A stretch of 64,000 nucleotides of DNA, from contig WBMV01003298.1 in NCBI GenBank assembly GCA_013396655.1, positions 3,096,312-3,160,311 of the forward strand. Reading direction: 5' to 3'. The stretch is from Campylorhamphus procurvoides. Lineage: Eukaryota; Chordata; Aves; Passeriformes; Dendrocolaptidae. Position numbers and translations under genes: made by a program. Of the stretch, positions 1 to 11,357 are shown one piece after another (within the stretch, counting starts at the first letter, position 1; each line of letters starts with the position of its first letter). The notes beneath the pieces were generated by a model, which did not search any database, was not told the origin of the DNA, and worked only from the letters and a program-made list of their open reading frames with translations.

Positions 1-324
1 GATGCAGACAATGATGAAGATGCTGCCATACGTGTTGACGAAGTAAAGAGACTGTATGAATGAGCACAGGAGGCCAGGAGCTGCTGTGATGGAGTAGTAG
101 AGCTTCAGTGGCAGCGAGAGGAGCAGCAGGACGTCTGCAAGTGCGAGGTTGATCATGTAAACTGAGGTTTTGGTCTGTTTCTTCCAAAAGCAGCAGAACA
201 CAAAGAGGGCCAGGACGTTGAGAACCAGCCCGAGAATGAAGGTGGGGATGGAAATCCCCAACTGCAGAGTCTTTGCTAAGCTGTCAATGGCTGTAAAATT
301 GCATTTCCCACTGCTGTTGGTCAT
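1..324 (-). CDS. GPR55: GPR55-like G protein-coupled receptor, N-terminal part (gene runs off the left edge)
   Basis: Translating the minus strand from the ATG at 324 gives 108 uninterrupted codons to the window edge, so the 3' part of the gene is missing from view. The extracellular N-terminus has two N-glycosylation sequons (N3-S-S and N9-F-T). TM1 runs over about residues 20-45 with GLVLNVLAL, and TM2 contains YMINLALADVLLLLSLP with the conserved Asp (D63). LPLK follows, with a lysine at the position of the human GPR55 TM2 ligand-contact lysine. The TM3 cysteine (C87) and SLYFVNTYGSIF end the visible part, just short of DR(Y/F). From memory, the match to mammalian GPR55 is clear over this stretch (KTLQ, IPTF.LGL.LN, SIYMINLA). 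GPR55 is a plasma-membrane receptor for lysophosphatidylinositol that couples to G12/13 and Gq. A splice acceptor (ttttag) lies about 10 bases before the ATG, so the 5' untranslated region continues in an upstream exon. GPR35 is the main alternative, but the TM1-TM3 residues fit GPR55 better. Confidence 0.88.
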   Translation of the reverse strand, partial: MTNSSGKCNFTAIDSLAKTLQLGISIPTFILGLVLNVLALFVFCCFWKKQTKTSVYMINLALADVLLLLSLPLKLYYSITAAPGLLCSFIQSLYFVNTYGSIFIIVCI

Positions 325-333
325 TTCTCCCCT

Positions 334-3300
334 AAAATGACAGAGAGAGTGGGTTGGAAATGTGTAAAACTGCAGGCTAATGCCATGACAAGCCAGACCA
401 ACATACTTTCAAACACAGTTCTGGGCTTTTTTAGGTTTGGTCAGCCTTTGGCTATCGTGGGAAGCAGAACCTCATATCATGCACAGAGCTTTCTCTTTCC
501 AATATGACTGACTTGATCTCTTATAAGGGAGTCTGATTTTCAGTGGCAAGTAGCCAGCATCCACTGACTACCATGCCCTTTAGCATAATCCCATTCAGAT
601 ATTGAAAAGGCTGACCCATTTAAACACATATTTTCAAAAACTCTAATGAGTACTGGCTATCTCTAGTAACTTATATGTCTGTTGAAATTTCCCTAACAAT
701 TACGTTTGTTTCTGTTGCTACACAGAGATTAGTGAATTTATTGTTCTATATTAAGGTGTGTCAATCTGATAGCTGGGATTTTACTCTTACATTTGTGATT
801 CCCTACATCAGTAGCTTTTGCTGATGTGCTTTTGCTACACCCCCATTTATATATTTTAATTTCACCTAGTGCTTATATCCATGGCAGTTTTTTAAAAGGT
901 CAGCTTAAGAAGCCTGATCTTTTATCTGGGTGCAAAATGAGTAAGTGCGTTTTCTCACTTGTGTTTAACTTTCAGCTCTGTTTAAATGTGGGGTTTGCAA
1001 GTCCTTTAAATTTTAACTGATTATCTTAGATAATCCAACAAAAAATAGCAAATGCAAGGGATGACATCTTCATAATACAGTTCTTAATAAAGTATAATTT
1101 GCATGAAATTAAGTGTTATTGCTGTTCTTAAAAATATATGTGCTCTAATAAACTATACCTTAAAAGTGCTTTTTTATAACCTCTCTAAACCAAAATCACA
1201 AAAATTCCTAATAAAGCCACCTGAGCTGGGCTGTCACAGCTCTGTGAACTTCAGAAACAGCAAAAGGAAATCTAGATGTTATCAGCGGATTTATCTGTCA
1301 GAAACGAGAACAAAAAGAAAACCCTGGTTTGGTCATCAAGATGAGGCTGAATCAGTCCCTTTGAGCCAGCAATGTGTGGCAGTCACTTGGAAAATCACGT
1401 GTTTGGTGGTACATGTGAGATGAGAAGATCACCCCAAACACAGAGCTGCACCAGTGCCATGTGTACATGGGATTATTGCAGGCAGGTGCTGCTGTCACTG
1501 CAGGGCAGGACAGCTAAGGGGACATGGGGACACTGCTGCTGTGTGAGCACGGGTGTCCTGTGACCAAGAGCATCCATCTAGCTGGGGAAAAATCAGATTG
1601 CATGAAACATTTCATGGAAGAGACAACACCTGTTAATCCAGCACTTCATGTACTAAGTAAATACATGAGAAAACCGTGCTTTTCTTCTCTGAAAAGTCTG
1701 ACATTTGGTTCTACTTTCATCAGAATTCTGTCTCACTGAATGCTTTTTCTTTAGAATTTGTTACTACCAAATTACATAGAGCATTACTCCAGAAAATGAT
1801 TCATTTAAAGAAAATGTTAGCCAGCCTTTAAATTGGTAATTTCAAGTACTCTAATGGAGTGTCTGATTGTCAAAACCATGATTGTTTTTATCATTCTACC
1901 CTCTCAAATTCAAATTTCATATCTTGAGTAATCCAAGGGAACTGTTTGCAATCATTTTGCTCAAAGTTATTTCAAGATTCATTTTCATTGACAAATAACC
2001 TTGAAGTCATTTAATAAGCATCATCTTTACTGTGTTGCCCAAATTTTTAATAAAAATACTGATAATACTCATCCTGAAAGATACCGAACTGTACCAGAGA
2101 CATCTTTCCTGTATGGTAGACACTGATTAGTATCTCAGTGGGTACTCACTAATCATATAGGGGTTTCATACAGGTCATGTTTCCTTTGTTTGCCTATGAG
2201 AATTTCTTCAGAGATAGTGTATAAAGCCTGTTTCCCCCTCCTACACCCCGCCCCCGGGGCTGCCACTGTATCACAGAGGAAGTCAAATTACTTCTGTTTC
2301 AGTCATTCTCAGATTAATCTGTGCAGATTTTTACTTACCACTGAGTTGACTTCTGTGTGCTTGCAAACAGATTCTCTGGTAGGTGATTCCAATGGTTTTT
2401 GTCAAATATTGAAGCCAGGTTTAGTGATCTACCATTGCCCAGCTCCTCCCTTTCCACCTTCTCAAGAGACAGGTACCGTGTTCATTCTTTTTCAGTTTTC
2501 TGAGGAAAACTTCCCTGTCCTGCACGAATTTTCTGAAGGAATCTCCTGTGGCTTTAGGATTGTTTCAGACAACTTCTAGAAGGCAAAAGACAGCATAACA
2601 ACCTATAATTAACAGTACTTGAGAGAGTGTGTCTTATCTGGTCCAGCCTCTGTGTCATTGCTGCACCATTTGTTCTCAGTTTCTCCTACTGAGGATTTTC
2701 CACTTCCTATGAACTAGTTAAATGCTAATTGGGTTTCCCTACAGCAGTCGCTTGTGGTTTAGTGAGCAGCAAAGGTGTGCTGGCCCAGGAAAGGAACAGC
2801 GAGGTTTTACAGTATCGGCTTCACTAAGTTTTTACAGCACAGCAGAATCCATGACTGATCCAAGTTCGTCTGGCTCTAGTTGGGATTCAGAGAGTTCTGT
2901 ATGAGGGCACAGATGGGGGATGTCAGATTAACAGTATTCTTACCCATGAAAGCTTCATTAGCAAAAACATCCCTTGTTTACACCTGTTTTCTAGAATATT
3001 GATTGTGTTAGATGTAAGTTATTCTCTTGCTGGATGCACTGGAGAAGAGTAAGATGGCTTAGTGCAATGAGGAGCAGCAGGATACCCACCTGCCATATAT
3101 TTCATCTGCACTTGGATAATTTCTTGCCATTTTTTCTAAGTATTTTGATTGCAGCAGAATACATTTAAACTTATCACTAAGGCAGATTTCTTTCTGCTCC
3201 AGGTTAAGTAACACTAGACATTTGATCTTATTGCTTGAACTTTATAAGTAATGGTCACCTAAAGAGCTTAAGAATAGTGTCTGCAATTAATGCTGCTATT

Positions 3301-3342
3301 AAAACATTGGAAAAATAAGTGTAATAATTAAAATCACTTTAC
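334..3342 (-). other. Putative 5'-UTR intron of the GPR55-like gene
   Basis: This stretch lies between the acceptor immediately upstream of the GPR55-like ATG (minus-strand ctgtcattttag, ending near 334) and a candidate donor (minus-strand CAG|GTAAAGTG, at 3343/3342). The sequence is AT-rich. It holds only short ORFs without recognisable protein similarity. Its extent is inferred from splice-like motifs, not from transcript data. Confidence 0.4.
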
Positions 3343-3499
3343 CTGAACCCCAGCAAGCGGATCAGCAGCATTGCTTCAGTCCAGGTTGCGCTCTAGAGCA
3401 TGAGAGCGTTTGCTTACAGACCATGGCTTACAAGGGTACTTCTAAGTGGCATAACCAACCACATCCTTCTTTGCTTTTCTTCTCTTTTTTTTTTTCCTG
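3343..3499 (-). other. Candidate first (5' untranslated) exon of the GPR55-like gene
   Basis: On the minus strand a TATA-like element at 3530-3521 would place transcription initiation about 30 bases downstream, near 3500. A consensus-like splice donor (CAG|GTAAAGTG) follows at 3343/3342. The pair would define a non-coding first exon of about 150 bases that splices to the acceptor next to the GPR55 ATG. This is inference from motif order and spacing. The exact start is not determined. Confidence 0.35.
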
Positions 3500-3520
3500 T
3501 TTTAAAAAGCACTCTATGCC

Positions 3521-3530
3521 TATTTATATA
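3521..3530 (-). promoter_or_regulatory. TATA-like box, candidate GPR55-like promoter
   Basis: The minus strand reads TATATAAATAGG here, close to the metazoan TATA consensus. A plausible donor site lies about 180 bases downstream in the direction of GPR55 transcription. AT-rich vertebrate DNA yields such matches by chance, so the support is the arrangement and not the motif alone. Confidence 0.35.
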
Positions 3531-3539
3531 GACAAGTGA

Positions 3540-6500
3540 AGGTGGAAAAAGTGTAAAGATTTGAATTCTCAGCTGTTTCCAGTCAGCAGTCAAAGCAGAG
3601 CGGGGAGCAGTTCGTCTCTGAAGCCAGAGGGTTTGTCCTGGTCCTTACCTGGTGTGATGCAGTTGAGAGCTTTTATGAGCTTATGGTGGCTACCTCCAAA
3701 TTTCCAACTATTCCTTGAGCTGGAGGGTGGAAAGTTGTAGGAGAAGTTATAATAAAAATAGCATTTCTTCCCCCAGTTTCTGCTCTATTTGCATACTGGA
3801 GATCAGTAGTTTAGCACTCAGAGGTTTCTGAACTTACAGGCATGCAGCTGTTTAACTATTTAAAGGGCATGTGCCAGTTTTAGCCAGTTCAGGTGTATGA
3901 TTCATGACTGCAAGATGGCCAACAGATGTTTATCTGTGACAGAAGTGAGGTATAAGGAGCACTAAACTAGGATGTCACTAAACTTGTGTGTCAGTCATGT
4001 AGTAGCCAAAACACACTTCTCTTCAAATGAATTTTCAAGGCTTTCCCATCAATAGCTTTTTCCTGATAGAGTCTGAAGCTCTTTGTCTGCTGTGGGAGGT
4101 GTCTGCAGTGTGCACCTTTAGGAAAGGTAATTGTGCTGACGGAGTCTGAACAGCAGGAATATGGGGGCATTCATCACTGCTGTATTCAGGAGAGAGAGGA
4201 CAAGGGTGGGACACAAAGCTACTCCTCAGGGCCTGGGCAGCTGTGCCTTGGTTGGGACAGGCATCAAATGGGCGTTTGTGCTCACATAAAATCACATAAT
4301 TTGCTGAGAAAAGGTTAACAGCTGTTTGATGACAATGTGATACTCTCATACATACGAATTTTATCTCCAAGCAGCAAAACAAGCAGAAGAATAAAACCTT
4401 AAACAGGGGCTCATCTGTTTATGTTATATAGATGAGTGCAAATAGTCTCCCTCTGTGCTGACAGCCCCTCTTCTGACTTATGGACTGCCCTTTTGCCTGA
4501 CACACTGCAACCCTGTGCAGAAAAATGCAGCAAAAGAAACCATCTCTACGTGACATTTTTTCAAATTGCAACCTGGCTTTGGAAGTAATTTTGTCTTTCT
4601 GCAGAAAAAGGAGCAGCAGCATTTGTACCAGAGGACTTGGAGAAGAAAAAGCTCGCAGTTTTCTTCCTGTCTCATCTAAAAATGAGATTTGGAAAAAAAA
4701 AAAAAAAGAAGACAAGAAAGCAGAACCCAAATACAGTTTGGATAAACCTCCTAAGAAAATCGCGTGCAGAGGAATTGAAGACAATATGATTCACAGCATT
4801 TGAGAAATGCATTCTGGAATTGGGAGGTTTCAAGGGCTTTTAAACTTCTGTCTTCTTAGAGCTGTGGGCTTGTCTTGGCAACAGGCTGAAATGAATCTGG
4901 AGTCACACAAAGAAACCTAAAAGTGCAACTAAATATTAGCAGAAAACAAATACTCTACAACTCTGTGTGACTTTTGGACAAGTTTTTCTGCATCAGGTTG
5001 CAGCTGAGATGGGTTTGCTCCTTTAATACTCTCACTCTGGGCATACTCCAGACTTCGGTTAAAAATGAATTTTAATATTTTGTGCTGCCTCCACTCCCAG
5101 CAGTAGATTCATCCCTTGTGGCTCTATGAACTTCCCACTTACTATCACTTGATGCGTCAGAGATAGACAAAAAAGTCAGCGTTTCTGCACACATCAACCA
5201 CGATTGCTAAATTGGCAATTTGCTTGTAGGTGAGCATGTAATTTATTGGTGTACCCTTAAGTCATCCTTTTGCAGGTTGGCCTTTTTGGCTTAAATTAGG
5301 ACAACTTTTATCTAGAGCATATTTAATGAAGGAGAGTTATGAATGACTCAGTCCCAAGCCTGCAAATAGGTTTTTCAATGAGAAATTAGGGCTTCTTTCT
5401 CCCTGTCTTTCCTGATTGCTTTTGTGGTTTCTCAGGTGCTGTACATGAATACGCTCAGCAGGAATTATTTCAGAGAGTCCTTTGTGCTCACAGTGCCTTT
5501 ATCAGCCAGCACTGCTCCTCGATAATTGCTGTATTTCAGGGACCCAGGTGGCTGCATGGCTCTGAGGTTTTCAAGGGGAAGGAGAAGGGCTTTGTTTATT
5601 TCAGGGGCTTTTTTTTAATTAACCACTAAAATACGCTGGATGTGTATTGTTTGTGCTGCCTAGAGACAGCAATCTTAACAACCTTATCCATTTGCCAGTA
5701 TTGTGTTCCACATATCAAACAAACAGTGGCTGGAGGAACCAAAATCAAACTGAGTACCTAAAAGGAAATGTCTGCACAAAAAATTTATAATTCTTATGGC
5801 AAGGATGAGTAGGGGTTTTGGTTGGTTGGTTTTGTGCAAGTTGATGAGCTTTCTGTATCTTTAGTCCTCTAGGTGCCATAAATGCTGCTCTTGCAACATC
5901 AGGCACCAGCAGGCAGGACTTGCTGTTTTCAAGGAATCGAAATCTGTTCCAGAGGAAACATGTTCATACTGTGCAAAACCACATTCATTTGCATTACATC
6001 AACATGAATTCTGCTGTTCTTTATAAGTGGAAAATATTTCAAAGCAGCTTTGCAGTCCAGCTTTCACAAATGTCTAAATCATGTCTTTGCTTGTACTTAC
6101 TGGCCAGAATGGAATAATTCAGGTATAAGACTCAGGATTAGGATGTTCAAGTGTAAATAAATCAAAATTCAAAGGTAGGGTCCAATGTGTTTCTGTGACT
6201 CTCTGAAAGAATGTGTGACTTGTTCTCCCAGACAGCTATAAAATATTGTCTCAGGTAACACAATCATCCAGAGCAAAAAGACTCAGGAAACGACATTGCT
6301 CAGTAGAAAGCCAGGAGGTGAGTGACAAACTTCATCCTTGTGAAGAGTGCTGGATAAAGTGGCAAAATAGAAAGCTTATCAGCCCTGGCCTGAGTCTGTG
6401 GTGTCTCCTGTGTTGTGTTGTGACTCATTTCTGATAATTTTGTATTTTCAAAGATTTCAAAAACTGGATGGCCAAAGTGAGTTAAGCTAACCAGTTGTCT

Positions 6501-9500
6501 TGTTAGGAGCAGGCTACCACAGCTTATACCCCAAAAGGGATTGGCCACCCTCTTTTAAGAGGGGAGATGCTGGGGACTTGATCTACCTCCAGCTGAGCAG
6601 CAGAAAAATCCTGGAAAGATAAACTTATGCAAAGAGTTTGTGATGCTATCGCCTATCTGAGGATGCACTGTGATGCTCTTTCTGCCTAAAGAACAGGCAA
6701 ATTACCGAGCAAGCCTGATTTTCCTTGGTGGCTTAGAAATTGTTTGTGCTTTGGTTGGAATACAGTGCTTTCTTTATCTGGTGGCCTTCCCCCTCACACT
6801 AGTGCTCTTTGAGTTGCTCAGTACTCTCTTCCTCATCTTCATAAGCAGCCAAAGCCTGGTGTACAGTGAGCTCTCTTAATTGCACAGCTGGCAACTTTGG
6901 ATGGTTGTGTTTTTCTCCTGTAGCCAGTATTTTGAATTCAGGAGACTGCAAATCTGGGAACCAGAAAACCTGGGAACTGCTGTGTTTTATAGGGAACAGC
7001 CACACTCAGCTTCTTCAAGATGAGGCAGAGACCTTTAAGGGCATCCCAGGACAGAGCAAAAAAAAGAGTAGTTTTTCTTCGAGCTGGCCAGCTGTGAGGG
7101 TAGATTTGTTTCTGACTGCATTTGAGAAGCCTCACGAAGGTTTGTCGGGGTTGAATGTTGAGAGGAAGCGGACTGGGCAGCCTGGTGAGCAGCCAGTCTC
7201 ACACTAATATGGTTGACTGAGTAAAACCATGTGAGCCAATATTTTGAAGTAGAGAATATCTTCAGCTATGTCTGACTCAGAAAGTTACTGTCAGGACACC
7301 AGGCATGTACCATACCCACAGTCTACAGCTGAGCTCACATTATCTAATTTTCCATAGCTCTTCCAGAGCCAAAAAGGCCAGTTAGACATGGTCAGTGCCA
7401 TCCAGGTGCCAGTGAGGCCATGTGCTTCCTGGCCAGTGCATTCCTCCTCTAGGCAGGGGCAGAATAGCTTGTGTGTGGCCAAAAGCAATTCTGGGCATGG
7501 GTGTGCCAACAGGCTATAAAGGCTTCTTGGGTATTTGTAGGAAGGAGCAGCCAGTCAAGCTGCAAGCTCAGCTTTAGTGAAACTGTGTAAGAATAGCCAC
7601 AGAGCTTCCTGCACCCATGTGCTCTGCAGTCTGCTCTGCGAGGTTCACCAGCACAGCCACCTGTGCCAGCTGGCCTGTCGGGAGGCCCTGTGGTTGCTCA
7701 GCAGAGCTGGGCTGGTGCTGCTGAAGCACCGGCAGCAATTGCCATCCACCAAGTTGCTTCGATTCCTATGTGTTGTTTTCATGGGTCATACAGAGGTTGT
7801 ATCTCTTGAGGAGCAACCTGGAAACAGAGAAATGCAAGGCTGCTGTGTTGGTCTCTTAAAACAGAGAGTTGCTTTGGTTTCATGGAGATGCCTTGCTCAC
7901 TGAGCCGTGGCGCTGCCGAGGGAAAGGGTAGGTGTGCACAAAGGCAAGGCTTCAAATGAAACCACCAGCTAAAGTCACAATCAACCAGTAAAAGGAACTG
8001 ATGTTTAGGAGCACTGAGAATACAAACCCAGCACCTGTGCAGAAGACCACATGGCTTCTAGCAGGCCTTTTGAGCACTCAGGTTTCTGTGAGAGCAGTGA
8101 AACAAGATATTTATCTGCTTGGTCTTACCACTGCAGTGCCAGAGTGTGGTTATTGAACACTATTCTTTTTCCTGACACAGGCAGTGGTCAGGTCAGTCAT
8201 GTAATGCTTGCCCATCTACACCATATAACATAAACTTTGATAAATGATGTATCTAGATTTTTTTTTTCCATAGAAAAACATTTTCTTCTCAGCCTTTGTA
8301 TTGCATTAGGTAACAAAACACAAAATGAAGGAAATGGAATTTATTTCATTTGTGTCTTCATTCTACCAAGTATTACCTGAGCACTCTTGACTGGACCATC
8401 AGTACAAGTCAAGAGCCATCACTACAGGCTGGCACAGAGGCATGCCAGTGCAGGAAAGCAGCAGCAGCTGCACTGCACACTTGTGCCTTGCACAGTCATT
8501 CCTAAACCTTCCCACAGCCAGCCCTGCACAAAGGGGTAGGAGCTGCCTCAGCTGCAGGGTTTACATACTCTTGATACCACAACTTTGTGAAGGACTCATT
8601 TCTGTGGCATGGCTTGGTCTGCAGAGGAGCTGACTGGTGTGGGCATGACATTTTTTGCATTTCCTTTAACTTTTCCTCATCCACCCCATTCTCAGAGTAG
8701 GGACTGGCTTTTCTGGAAAGAAAGCCTACGCACTCAAGCCTACACACAATGGATGGGAGTCAGATGAAAATCACAGAGTGGTTTAAAAGAAGCATTTTCC
8801 AGACCTGAGATGTGCCCTGTTTCATTAGTGCACATCATCTTTGCAGTCTGGGTCTTTTCCATTTCAGCTTACATTCTGCCAAGCATGTTTCATTGTTTTC
8901 AGACCAGTGTGTATTCAGCTGTGCATCAATAAGGCACCTCTCAAAGCATGTCTCAAAGGATTGCAGAGCAGCAAGGCCAGTTCTGGCCCCTCACAGCATG
9001 GCCAAAATGAAGGTTTCTGTCCCAAGGACATGGCTATTTGAGCTGCCAGCTGAGGATTGTTTCTCACACTGGTATTGTGTCACCTGAACAATGGCATCAG
9101 CACACCCATGGCTCTAATGTTTGCTTGGCTTGGTTTTCCTTGCGGTTTCTGCAGGCTATAGCATGAATTCTTCCATCACAGCCAAGTGTATGGCAGGGTG
9201 CAGTAGTCAAAGCACTCTCCAGCCTGTGTCCCCTCATCTTAGCACTTAGATCTGAGGGTATGAGAACTGCTGTCAATCTCACTGCTGCTCTAACAGTGTC
9301 CACACAGGTCCCAGTTTGAACCATTGAGTGACTTACTGTGGAGATAGCAGTGAGTGCTGCAGAGGAAGAGAAAGCTGCCAGGGAGAGTTCATCAGACAGA
9401 TAGGAAAAGAAGAAAAGTTTAAGAAAATGCTTGCAGGGATCCCCACGTTCCCTTCAGAGTCACAGCTCTGAGTGGCTGCCGGTGCTGGTGGAGGAACTGC

Positions 9501-10987
9501 TGCCCGACAGTGCCATCTTTGGGCAGTTTGTGTCTGCAAGATGGACAAGAGGCATCAGGGTGGGACATGAATTTTCCTTTGTGTGGTGCTCTCTCTTCCC
9601 ACATGTATATGAACTGAAAAATAAGTGTGTCTATATTTATGTGCACATCGATATAATAATGACTAATTGACAGTCATTACTTTGCACATCTGGGTTGCGT
9701 GCACACTTATTTTATGAGCTTCATTTTGCTCTCTTCTCTCCTAATGTCCTGGCCAACCACTTTTTATTTCAGTAAGACAGCCAGCCTTTGAGAGAGAGAG
9801 AGCTCAGCTTTGTGAAGATACACCTTTGTCTATTTGCCTTTGGAAATGGCAACTGAGCAAACTTACTTATTTATTCCATTGCAGAAGTGGTCTTTGCCTT
9901 GAGGAGGATTGGCCATCCTTGAATGTGGCATCTGGAGAGGAGAGTAAAAGGGCTGAGTTCAATCAGCTGTAGCTTGTTTCTTCTACACGTATAGATCATC
10001 TGGCCTTGCTATCAGCATATGATTAGTATTTAAAATATAACAAATTTATCTTGGTCTCAGGGTCTTGGATGCTGCAGAGGGGGGAACAAGGTGAGGATGC
10101 TGCAATGTGCTGCCAGCCCCGCTGGGTCCCAAGGGAGAAAGGCACTCTGCCTTGTTTCTCTGAGTGTGGGAATTCATCCTCCTTTGTGTGCAGAGTGGTT
10201 GTAGTGCTTGAGCCTAACAGTGACTAAATACTTATTTCCTTCTGGTGTGTAATGTCAGTGCAACTGAGTTGATATGGCCATCTTTGTTCTGGCTGCCTGG
10301 CATAGTCCAGTGTCTTTACACACATGTTAGAATGACTGAATGTCTCTGGAAATAGAAACTGCAGTTCATTTACGTATAATTACCTTGACAACCTTCTAGC
10401 TTTGTACTTCAAACGAAATGTTAGAGGTCTATTTGAAATGCTGGAAAGGTCCCTTCCCTTTAGCACAGGTGCATTCCTATAAATAGCTTGTAGAGAAAAG
10501 CCACACAACATGAAAGGGTTCAAGAAAGCAACTTGCAGGAAAGTGAAAAACCTCAAGCAGATGAAAACCTCTCAAATGAACTGAAGTTACCGTGGTGGAA
10601 ACTATCATGCAATCAAGTGCAGATGAAAGAAAGAAATGCTAAGATTTCAAAATAAAAAAAAAATCTTAAAGGACAGAAGTTTGGCAAGTAACCTCACCAG
10701 GTTGCTGAGACATCAGCCTGAGATGACAACTTTTGAATTTCAGTGGACACAGCCCCCAGAAGACACAGCAACTATCTGAAGGCCAGAGTGGTCCAGCCTG
10801 CCTGCAGAGGTAGGGAATGTGCATGTGTCTGTCTGTCTGTCTGTCTGTCTCTGTGGCAGCTGGGATGCTCTGCTCTTTAAAAATGGATTTTTTATTACTT
10901 TGCATCCAGCTAGATGTGTTGGCCTGTGCTAGGTGAGGAGGCTGGACACCAGCACAGCTCTGGATATATGTTATATAGGGGTTTGTG
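3540..10987. other. Intergenic DNA without a recognised gene
   Basis: Both strands carry only short ORFs (mostly under 120 codons) with low-complexity or arbitrary composition. None has a domain or conserved motif I recognise. Minor simple sequence is present: an A-run near 4693-4707 and a GTCT tetranucleotide tract near 10827-10850. No further receptor copy or opsin exon was seen. Confidence 0.6.
10827..10850. repeat. Microsatellite (GTCT)6
   Basis: Six uninterrupted GTCT units read directly from the sequence, about 140 bases upstream of the CR1 fragment. Confidence 0.9.
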
Positions 10988-11357
10988 TTCAGCTGGGGAA
11001 GAGGAGACTGAGGGGAGACCATTGCAGGCACAGCTTCCTCAGGAGGGGCAGAGGAGGGGCAGGCACCGATCTCTGCTCTGTGGGGACCACGGACAGCGCC
11101 CAGGGAATGGCCTGGAGTTGTGTCAGGGCAGGTTTAGTCTGGATATTAGGAGAAGGTTCTTCACCAAGAGGGTGGTTGGGCACTGGAACAGGCTCCCCAG
11201 GGCAGTGGGCACAGCATCAAGCCTGACAGAGTTCAGAAAGCATCTGGACAACACTCTCAGGCACATGGTGTGACTCTTGGGGATGGTCCTGTGTAAAACC
11301 AGGAGTTGGCCCGGATGACCCCTGTGGGTCCCTTCCACTCACCATATTCTGTGACTC
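10988..11357 (+). mobile_element. CR1 LINE fragment, 5'-truncated, plus orientation
   Basis: The segment follows the 3' portion of avian CR1 retrotransposons. It starts with a stretch like 'ttcagctggggaagagga', then the reverse-transcriptase ORF C-terminal region, which still reads FSLDIRRRFFTKRVVGHWN and RLPRAVGTASSLTEF. It ends with the signature GATGACCCCTGTGGGTCCC and ATTCTGTGACTCTG. CR1 elements lack poly(A) tails and usually insert as short 5'-truncated copies, as here. Only about 370 bases remain and no functional enzyme could be made. The open frame at 10914-11273 is explained by this element and is not a host gene. Confidence 0.9.

Noticed and set aside
10914..11273. 119-codon plus-strand open frame
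   Set aside because: Its C-terminal half is the CR1 retrotransposon ORF end and the rest is non-coding flank. It is not a host gene.
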